Notes under the pieces: generated by a model
What the model was told of the DNA's origin: nothing
The model's database searches: none
The model's input: the letters and a program-made list of their open reading frames with translations, nothing else
From: Microbacterium aoyamense
GTDB taxonomy: Bacteria > Actinomycetota > Actinomycetes > Actinomycetales > Microbacteriaceae
Direction of reading: 5' to 3'
Length of the DNA stretch: 64,000 bases
Assembly: GCF_023155855.1 (NCBI RefSeq)
Contig: NZ_JAKNUT010000002.1
Location: 62,001-126,000 of the forward strand
Part shown: piece after piece, positions 58,796-64,000 of the stretch
Layout of the letters: every line of letters starts with the position of its first letter
Position numbering within the stretch: position 1 is the first letter of the stretch
Program-made: the position numbers and the translations under genes

Positions 58796-59326
58796 ATGAC
58801 CGATCCCAACACGCCTCCCGCGCCCGACGCCGGCTCGACCCCGCCCGCCTATACGCCGCCGCCCGCCGACGCTGCCCCGACCGCCTACACGCCGCCCGCG
58901 GCCGAGGCGCCGCCCGCGTACGCGCCGCCGGCCGCGGCCGCTCCCGCTTACGAGGCGCCTGCGTACGCGGCAGCCCCGCCCGCCGCCTACGGCGCACCCG
59001 CCACGGCGACAGTGCCGGGGCGCACGATGGGCATCGTCGCGTTCATCCTGTCCTTCTTCGTGCAGCTCGTCGCCCTGATCCTGGGCATCGTGGCGCTCGT
59101 GCAGAGCCGCAAGGCCGGTCATAAGAACGGCTTCGCCCTCGCGGCGATCATCATCAGCGCCGTGCTCCTCGTGGTCGGCACGATCATCCTGATCTTCGTG
59201 ATCATCGGTCTGACGGCGGCGGCCGGTATCGCGACCGAGGTCTACACCGCCTGTCAGGCGGTCGACTTCTCGGGTGTGGTGACGGTGCAGGGCGTGCAGG
59301 TCGACTGCACCAGCATCAACCGCTGA
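58796..59326 (+). CDS. DUF4190-type membrane protein with Pro/Ala-rich N-terminus
   Basis: 176 residues with GAGAGGGG upstream. The first ~75 residues are a low-complexity Pro/Ala/Tyr repeat (PPAYTPP, PPAYAPP, APAYEAP). Two membrane helices follow (VAFILSFFVQLVALILGIVAL and AAIIISAVLLVVGTIILIF) with the short charged turn typical of DUF4190 proteins, and then a small extracellular tail with two Cys. Function unknown. TAGCGT at 58759-58764 is a possible -10 box. Confidence 0.78.
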   Translation: MTDPNTPPAPDAGSTPPAYTPPPADAAPTAYTPPAAEAPPAYAPPAAAAPAYEAPAYAAAPPAAYGAPATATVPGRTMGIVAFILSFFVQLVALILGIVALVQSRKAGHKNGFALAAIIISAVLLVVGTIILIFVIIGLTAAAGIATEVYTACQAVDFSGVVTVQGVQVDCTSINR

Positions 59327-59338
59327 ACCTGAACGGAT

Positions 59339-59368
59339 GAGGGCCCTTCGCTTCGGTGAGGGGCTCTC
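59339..59368. terminator. bidirectional hairpin between convergent genes
   Basis: GAGGGCCC (59339-59346) pairs with GGGCTCTC (59361-59368), with one G-T wobble, around a 14-nt loop. It lies in the 49-nt gap between the DUF4190 and fumarylacetoacetase-fold genes. Confidence 0.6.
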
Positions 59369-59375
59369 GTGCGTT

Positions 59376-60242
59376 TCAGTCCAGGATGCGGCAGTGCGTC
59401 GTGAGCTCGCCGATGCCATCGATGCCGACCGTGACGGTCGAGCGGTCGCGCAGGAACACCTGCGGGTCCCGGCTGTAGCCCGCGCCGCCCGGGCTGCCGG
59501 TCGAGATGAGGGTTCCCGGCAGGAGAGTGGCCGACTTCGACAGATGCGAGATGAGCGTCGCGACGGGACGCACCATCTGGTCGGTCGAGGCATCCTGCAG
59601 CGTGTGACCGTCGAGAACCGTCCAGATATGGAGGTCCTGCGGGTCGGGGATCTCGTCGGCCGTCACGACGTAGGGGCCCGTGGGAGTGAAGCCGTCGAAC
59701 GACTTGCAGCGTGACCACTGCGCTTCGGAGTACTGGATGTCGCGCGCCGTGATGTCGTTGACGACCGTGTAGCCCCAGACGTGCGCGAGCGCATCGGCGG
59801 GGGCGACGTCCTTCGCCGGCGTGCCGATGATCACGCCGAGCTCGGCTTCGTAATCGATCGACTCGCTGAGCGTGCGCGGCCACGCCGTCGTCGCATCGTG
59901 GCCCGTGAGAGAGTTCGGCCACAGCACGAACACGGTCGGCGTCGAGTCCGTCTTGAGTCCGAGTTCGCTGGAATGGGCCGCGTAGTTGAGTCCGATCGCG
60001 AGGATCACGGGAGGCGCGAGCACCGCAGACGCGAAGCGGAGGTCGGCGACGGGATGCCGCGGCATCCCGCTCACGTCCGCTGCACGCACACGGCCCAGCA
60101 GTTCGTCGCCCCCCGCGATGAGCTCTTCGAGGTACTTCGGCGCCCCCGGGAACAGGTCTTCCACGACGATCGCATCGCCTTCGTGGATGACGGCGAGGCG
60201 GGGTTCTGCGAACCCGGAACGCACGATGTGGGCGAAGCGCAT
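59376..60242 (-). CDS. fumarylacetoacetate hydrolase-family protein
   Basis: 288 residues from ATG 60242. The FAH fold begins near residue 75 (ILAIGLNYAAHSSELG), with metal-binding acidic residues in IDYEAELGVIIG and the VWGYTVVNDITARDIQ segment, then KSFDGFTPTGPYVV. Members of this small form act on 2-keto acids or 2-hydroxyhepta-2,4-diene-1,7-dioates, or as acylpyruvases or oxaloacetate decarboxylases; the substrate here is open. TAGTTT at 60249-60254 ends 6 nt before the ATG, and GGAGGA fills that gap. Confidence 0.9.
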   Translation of the reverse strand: MRFAHIVRSGFAEPRLAVIHEGDAIVVEDLFPGAPKYLEELIAGGDELLGRVRAADVSGMPRHPVADLRFASAVLAPPVILAIGLNYAAHSSELGLKTDSTPTVFVLWPNSLTGHDATTAWPRTLSESIDYEAELGVIIGTPAKDVAPADALAHVWGYTVVNDITARDIQYSEAQWSRCKSFDGFTPTGPYVVTADEIPDPQDLHIWTVLDGHTLQDASTDQMVRPVATLISHLSKSATLLPGTLISTGSPGGAGYSRDPQVFLRDRSTVTVGIDGIGELTTHCRILD

Positions 60243-60248
60243 TCCTCC

Positions 60249-60279
60249 AAACTACCCGGATGATCCCGACCCGTAGGCT
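60249..60279. promoter_or_regulatory. back-to-back -10 boxes of two divergent genes
   Basis: TAGTTT (60249-60254, minus strand) serves the fumarylacetoacetase-fold gene and TAGGCT (60274-60279, plus strand) the PrsW gene. Each ends 6 nt before its ATG. Only 19 nt separate them, so the polymerases would compete. Confidence 0.55.
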
Positions 60280-60285
60280 GTGCGC

Positions 60286-61503
60286 ATGACGAACGACCCG
60301 AGTGCGCGCCCGTCCCTGACGCCACCCGCATTCCCGTCCGCCCTCGCGCAGCCCCGCGTGCACGCCGGCGCGAGCATTCCGGCTCCCGGCGCGTCGATCG
60401 CACCGGTGCCCCTTGGTGCCGCGCCGTCCCGACGCGGACGCTCCGCGCCGATCTGGGCGGCCGCACTCGTCGTGCTCGTGCTCATCGGCCTCGTCGGATA
60501 CTTCCTCAACGCGATCGGTCCGGGCGCGTCGCTCGTGGGCATGATCGTCGCGCTCATCCCGCTCGCGGCCGTGCTGTTCGCGATCAGGATCATCGATCGA
60601 TGGGAGCCCGAACCCCGGGGTCTCGTGATCTTCGCGATCGCGTGGGGCGCGGTCGCGTCCGTCGGCATCGCCCTCGGCGTCGACTCCGCCCTGTCGGTCG
60701 TCCTCGGAGCTCGCGACAGCGCCGCGGACGACGCGTTCCGCGCGGTCGTGCAGGCTCCCATCGTCGAAGAGCTCGCGAAGGGCCTGGGCGTGTACCTGAT
60801 CTTCGTCACGGCGCGCCGGGCGTTCGACGGTCCCCTCGACGGCGTCGTCTACGGCGCGCTCGTCGGGGCGGGTTTCGCGTTCACCGAGAACATCCAGTAC
60901 TTCGCGATCAGCTTCATCGAAGGAGGCGTCGCCGACACCGGCGCGACGTTCTTCGTCCGCGGCATCATGTCTCCGTTCGCGCACGTCATGTTCACGAGCG
61001 TGACGGGCTTCGCCCTGGGACTCGCGGCTCGCCGCGGCGCGAAGGCCGGGCGCGCGTTCGGTCCGTGGATGCTCGGCCTCGTCGGCGCGATCATCCTGCA
61101 TGCCCTCTGGAACGGTTCGACCGTCTTCGGCGACTTCTTCGTCCTCTACCTGACACTTCAGGTGCCGCTGTTCGCGGTGTTCATCATCGGGATCATCGCG
61201 CTGCGGCGCGAGGAAGCGCGCCTGACGCGCGCCCGCCTCGGCGACTATGCGGCAGCGGGGTGGTTCACCACGCAGGAGGTCGACATGCTGGCGACGTCGG
61301 CGGGCCGCCGCACGGGACTGCAGTGGGCCGCGAGCCTGCGCGGCGACCGCACGGCGATCATGAAGGGATTCATCGCGGATGCCACGGCCCTCGCCGCGGC
61401 GCGACAGCGGTCGATCTCGGGCCGCGACCCGCAGGCAGCCGAGGACGAGCACGTCCTCCTCTCGCGCACCGCCGCGGCCCGGGCCGCGCTGTTCGCGCCG
61501 TGA
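60286..61503 (+). CDS. PrsW-family intramembrane metalloprotease
   Basis: 405 residues from ATG 60286. After a Pro-rich cytoplasmic N-terminus come about eight membrane helices. The PrsW motifs are APIVEELAKG (Glu-Glu pair), GAGFAFTENIQYF and the His residues in SPFAHVMFTS and ILHALWN. A soluble C-terminal tail of about 90 residues follows. In Bacillus, PrsW cleaves an anti-sigma factor; the substrate here is unknown. The site-2 protease at 3.4 kb is a possible partner only in a general sense. Confidence 0.9.
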   Translation: MTNDPSARPSLTPPAFPSALAQPRVHAGASIPAPGASIAPVPLGAAPSRRGRSAPIWAAALVVLVLIGLVGYFLNAIGPGASLVGMIVALIPLAAVLFAIRIIDRWEPEPRGLVIFAIAWGAVASVGIALGVDSALSVVLGARDSAADDAFRAVVQAPIVEELAKGLGVYLIFVTARRAFDGPLDGVVYGALVGAGFAFTENIQYFAISFIEGGVADTGATFFVRGIMSPFAHVMFTSVTGFALGLAARRGAKAGRAFGPWMLGLVGAIILHALWNGSTVFGDFFVLYLTLQVPLFAVFIIGIIALRREEARLTRARLGDYAAAGWFTTQEVDMLATSAGRRTGLQWAASLRGDRTAIMKGFIADATALAAARQRSISGRDPQAAEDEHVLLSRTAAARAALFAP

Positions 61504-61516
61504 TGCCGCAGAGGTC

Positions 61517-61609
61517 TTGACACCGCGCGACGGCGGTCGGCATGCTGGGCACAGGTCAACTCAGCGCCCGGTCGTATCGCAGGCATCGCCGCGACACCGG
61601 GCGCTGAGT
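61517..61609 (+). ncRNA. candidate small structured RNA (promoter plus 14-bp hairpin)
   Basis: TTGACA (61517-61522), an 18-nt spacer and CATGCT (61541-61546) resemble a sigma-70-type promoter right after the PrsW stop. A transcript from about 61553 would at once form a perfect 14-bp stem, ACTCAGCGCCCGGT (61559-61572) with its complement (61596-61609), around a 23-nt loop. No open frame lies here. It could equally be a PrsW terminator without a T tract. Confidence 0.35.
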
Positions 61610-61669
61610 CTTGGCGCCGCCGGTGTGGATGCGGGCGTGTTCGAGACTTCAGGCGGCTACCGCCCGCTC

Positions 61670-61918
61670 CGGCGTGTCGTCGCCGCCGTCGTCCTGTCTC
61701 CACGCCATTGAACTTCCGGCTCACATCACGATCTCGCGGGACCTGCTGCGGGATCGCCGCGGGCACTGAACTCCCGGTTCCCAGGGGTCTTCGGGGTCGC
61801 TGTCGCTCACCCCGGCCATTGAACTTCCGGCTCACACGCGAGAAAGGCTCGACCCCTGGTGTGTGAGCCGGAAGTTCATCACCGTGGAGAGAGTTCTCAT
61901 GCCGCGGCGACACGCCCG
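61670..61918. repeat. long inverted-repeat element, copy 2
   Basis: Same ends as the element at 6450-6754: CGGCGTGTCG (61670) with the TCTCCACGCCATTGAACTTCC run on the left, and GTGTGAGCCGG to CGACACGCCC (61908-61917) on the right. Inside, TGAACTTCCGGCTCACAC (61820-61837) and its perfect 18-bp complement (61861-61878) form a hairpin, and a degenerate third copy lies near 61767. There is no 30-bp array. It fills most of the 534-nt gap before the phosphotransferase gene. Confidence 0.75.
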
Positions 61919-61958
61919 GCCCGGCACATCGTGGCACTGCCTGTGCCGATCTGGGCGA

Positions 61959-62008
61959 CGAGTGCTCCTCGAAGGCTCCGGGGCGAGTGCTCCTCGAAGG
62001 CTTCGGCA
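61959..62008 (+). repeat. 25-bp direct repeat, two copies
   Basis: Both copies begin CGAGTGCTCCTCGAAGGCT, at 61959 and 61984, with a few differences at their ends. They lie just upstream of the phosphotransferase start. Confidence 0.7.
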
Positions 62009-62037
62009 AGCGGCACGCGTTCGGCCAGAATGGGGCG

Positions 62038-62976
62038 ATGGTCGAAGCCGCCGGGGTCCGGGTCGCATGGCGCGACATCGCGCCTGAGATCCGCGACGCG
62101 GCGGCCGACCTCCTCGGCTCGCCGATCATCGAGGCGAGGACGCAGCGCGGCGGGTTCTCGCCCGGTTCGGCCGATCGCGTGGTCTGCGCCGACGGTCGTC
62201 GCGCGTTCGTCAAGACCGCGACCGCCGCCGCGAACCCCGAGGTGCTCACGATCCACCGACGCGAAGCGGCTGTGAACGGCATCCTTCCTCCCGGCGTTCC
62301 TGCTCCGCGGATGATCGGCGCCGTCGACACGGGGGAGTGGATGCTGCTCGCCTTCGACGATGTCGCCGGCGCTCAGCCGGCCCTGCCCTGGACGGACGTC
62401 GACGTCCGGGCGACGGTCGCCGCGATCGACAGTGTGCGGAGCGCGCCCCTCGACGAGCGCGCCGGAGCGGTGTTGCCTGCCGCCGACGTCGAGCTCGCCG
62501 GGCTGACGTCCGCGTGGGCACGTATCGTCCAGGATCCCGCGGGCATGCGCGCCGAGGATCTCCCGCGCGAGGCCGACGCTTGGGCCGCCGACGACACCCT
62601 CGTCGGGCTCCACGGCGACGCGCTCGTGCACTACGACATCCGCGCCGACAACACCCTCATCCGGCCCGGGGGCGATGCCGTGCTCGTGGACTGGCCGTGG
62701 GCTCTGCGCGGCGCCGGCTGGATCGATCTCGTCCAGCTCGGTTTCAACATCCGCCTCCACGATCCGGGGTTCGACGTCGAAAGGCTCGTGAGGGAGCACC
62801 CTGCGTTCGCCGGTGTGCCGCCGCAGCACGTCACGCGGCTGCTCATCGTGTTCGGTGGCTTCCTGCTCCACAAGTCGCGAGAGCCCGACCCGCCCGGCCT
62901 GCCGACGCTGCGGGCCTTCCAGCGCGCGCAAGCCCGCGCGATCCTCGAATGGGTCGCCGAGCGCTCGTCGCGTTGA
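62038..62976 (+). CDS. aminoglycoside phosphotransferase-family kinase
   Basis: 312 residues from ATG 62038. CAGAAT, close to a -10 box, ends 6 nt before it; the upstream in-frame ATG at 61987 lies in a direct repeat. The kinase-like fold shows VVCADGRRAFVK (the ATP-binding Lys), the catalytic loop LVHYDIRADNTLI (HxDxxxxN) and VLVDWPWA with the metal-binding Asp. These enzymes phosphorylate small hydroxylated molecules; many chromosomal members are not antibiotic resistance factors, so the substrate is left open. Confidence 0.85.
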   Translation: MVEAAGVRVAWRDIAPEIRDAAADLLGSPIIEARTQRGGFSPGSADRVVCADGRRAFVKTATAAANPEVLTIHRREAAVNGILPPGVPAPRMIGAVDTGEWMLLAFDDVAGAQPALPWTDVDVRATVAAIDSVRSAPLDERAGAVLPAADVELAGLTSAWARIVQDPAGMRAEDLPREADAWAADDTLVGLHGDALVHYDIRADNTLIRPGGDAVLVDWPWALRGAGWIDLVQLGFNIRLHDPGFDVERLVREHPAFAGVPPQHVTRLLIVFGGFLLHKSREPDPPGLPTLRAFQRAQARAILEWVAERSSR

Positions 62977-63007
62977 CCCGGCATCCCTGCTCGGGTTGGA
63001 TGGAACC

Positions 63008-63373
63008 ATGACAGATCGCACAAAGCCCGAGTTCGACGCCCCCGAGGGCCCCGCCCCCACGGAGCTCGTCATCCGCGACATCATCGTGGGCGACGGCGCC
63101 GAGGCCAAGCCCGGCGACACCGTGACCGTGCACTACGCAGGCGTCGAGTACGAGTCCGGAGAGGAGTTCGACTCGTCCTGGGGGCGTGGCGAGAGCATCC
63201 AGTTCCCGCTCCGCGGCCTCATCCAGGGCTGGCAGGACGGCATTCCGGGCATGAAGGAGGGCGGTCGTCGCGAGCTCGTGATCCCGCCGCACCTCGCCTA
63301 CGGTCCCGCAGGCGGACACTTCCTCGGCGGCAAGACCCTCGTCTTCATCATTGACCTCATCAAGGTCGGCTGA
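63008..63373 (+). CDS. FKBP-type peptidyl-prolyl cis-trans isomerase
   Basis: 121 residues from ATG 63008. A single FKBP domain covers nearly all of it: GDTVTVHYAGVEYESGEEFDSSW, PLRGLIQGWQDGIPGMKEGGRRELVIPPHLAYG and LVFIIDLIKV are the canonical active-site strands. There is no signal peptide, so it is cytoplasmic. TTGGAT (62996-63001) ends 6 nt before the ATG and may be a weak leaderless -10 box. A strong hairpin follows the stop. Confidence 0.94.
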   Translation: MTDRTKPEFDAPEGPAPTELVIRDIIVGDGAEAKPGDTVTVHYAGVEYESGEEFDSSWGRGESIQFPLRGLIQGWQDGIPGMKEGGRRELVIPPHLAYGPAGGHFLGGKTLVFIIDLIKVG

Positions 63374-63390
63374 GCGTTCGTTCTCAGGGA

Positions 63391-63416
63391 GGGGCGGATG
63401 CTGCGGCATCCGCCCC
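63391..63416 (+). terminator. hairpin after the FKBP gene
   Basis: GGGGCGGATGC (63391-63401) and its perfect complement (63406-63416) around a 4-nt loop, 17 nt after the stop. Followed by TTCGTCGTTG, only a weak T tract. Confidence 0.7.
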
Positions 63417-63516
63417 TTCGTCGTTGCTCGAAGAATTTTCCATTCACGGGAATGAAGACGGCGACGAATGCTGTTGGCTCCAGGGAACCTGCCCCATCCA
63501 TCACGGAGGACACCCC

Positions 63517-64000
63517 ATGACCACGAACACGATCGACATCCCCGGCTACAAGACCGGCACCTGGGTGCTGGACCCCGCGCACAGCGAGGTGGGCTTCACC
63601 GTGCGCCACATGATGATCTCGAAGGTGCGCGGCCACTTCAACCTCAAGAACGCGACGCTCGTCGCGCCCGAGAACCCGCTCGAAGCCAAGGTCGAGGCGC
63701 ATGTCGACGCGACGTCGCTCGACACCAAGGACGAGGGCCGCGACCAGCACCTGCGCTCGGCCGACTTCTTCGACGTCGAGAACCACCCGTCGATCGACTT
63801 CGTCTCGACCGGTGTCCGCGTCGAGGACGGCGAGTTCCTCGTCGACGGCGACCTCACGATCCGCGGCACGACCAAGCCGGTCACGTTCGAGTTCGACTTC
63901 GGCGGCTTCGGCGCCGACCCGTGGGGCAACTACAAGGCGGGCGCGACCGCCAAGACGGTCATCAACCGCGAGGACTTCGGCCTGACGTGGAACGCCGCTC
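63517..64000 (+). CDS. YceI-family lipid-binding protein (3' partial)
   Basis: 161 codons visible from ATG 63517 with GGAGGA upstream; the gene runs off the window. TWVLDPAHSEVGFTVRHMMISKVRGHF is the YceI opening, with the TSLDTKDEGRDQHLRSADFFDVENHP loop and GDLTIRGTTKPV after it. YceI proteins are lipocalin-like barrels that bind isoprenoid chains. No signal peptide is seen, so this one is cytoplasmic. The isoprenoid ligand fits loosely with the MEP genes at the other end of the window, but the distance is large. Confidence 0.92.
   Translation, partial: MTTNTIDIPGYKTGTWVLDPAHSEVGFTVRHMMISKVRGHFNLKNATLVAPENPLEAKVEAHVDATSLDTKDEGRDQHLRSADFFDVENHPSIDFVSTGVRVEDGEFLVDGDLTIRGTTKPVTFEFDFGGFGADPWGNYKAGATAKTVINREDFGLTWNAA

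Noticed and set aside
1..64000. tRNA, rRNA, insertion sequences, prophage genes, replication origin
   Set aside because: I looked for tRNA T-loop patterns, transposase and integrase motifs and DnaA-box clusters while reading and saw none convincing; a dedicated scan such as tRNAscan-SE would be decisive.

Overview
The window looks like chromosome from a high-G+C actinobacterium of the family Microbacteriaceae, most likely Microbacterium or a close relative. I infer this from roughly 70 % G+C by eye, strong GC-ending codon use, frequent GTG starts, many leaderless genes with a TANNNT -10 box, and the gene content. No rRNA, tRNA, CRISPR array, transposase or phage gene was recognised.

Layout. 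0-12 kb is an isoprenoid (MEP pathway) neighbourhood: the 3' end of dxr, an M50 site-2 protease and ispG. Into it are set a MurE-type ligase, a YcnI copper-domain protein, a DGPF protein with an ECF42 sigma factor, a PhzE-like chorismate enzyme with its own tryptophan attenuator, and an NhaA-DsbA fusion. 12-27 kb holds a BenE-type carrier, flavin-fold proteins, pcp, proS, a voltage-sensor-type K+ channel, a DUF1206 protein, a LOG-family protein, a two-component pair, a membrane-anchored lipase and an amino acid:cation symporter. 27-39 kb is the translation block nusA-ylxR-infB-rbfA ... truB ... ribF, with rimP absent from its usual place and a TetR/glycosyltransferase pair, mutY and a uridine-kinase-like gene inserted. 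39-43 kb is deoC with a tandem pair of aldehyde dehydrogenase genes, the second lacking the catalytic part. 43-52 kb carries coaBC, a glycerophosphodiester phosphodiesterase, a lipoprotein, a SNF2 helicase, a 6-phosphofructokinase and an orphan AbiEi-like gene flanked by direct repeats. 52-64 kb carries oligopeptidase B, a PiT phosphate transporter with a PHO-box-like site, a phosphoesterase, aspA, a fumarylacetoacetase-fold hydrolase, a PrsW-type protease, a phosphotransferase, an FKBP isomerase and a partial YceI gene.

The most interesting items outside ordinary genes are five. (1) A complete attenuator upstream of the PhzE-like gene: an 11-codon leader peptide with tandem Trp codons, mutually exclusive hairpins and a terminator with a T tract. 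(2) Two copies of a long inverted-repeat element at 6.5 and 61.8 kb, one of which has expanded an internal 30-bp tandem array. (3) Three copies of a ~71-bp palindromic element built from the word TCGGAGAAT. (4) An AbiEi-like gene flanked by near-identical 24-bp direct repeats. (5) About twenty genes whose TANNNT -10 box ends almost always exactly 6-7 nt before the start codon, in two cases with the upstream gene's TAG stop forming the first half of the box.
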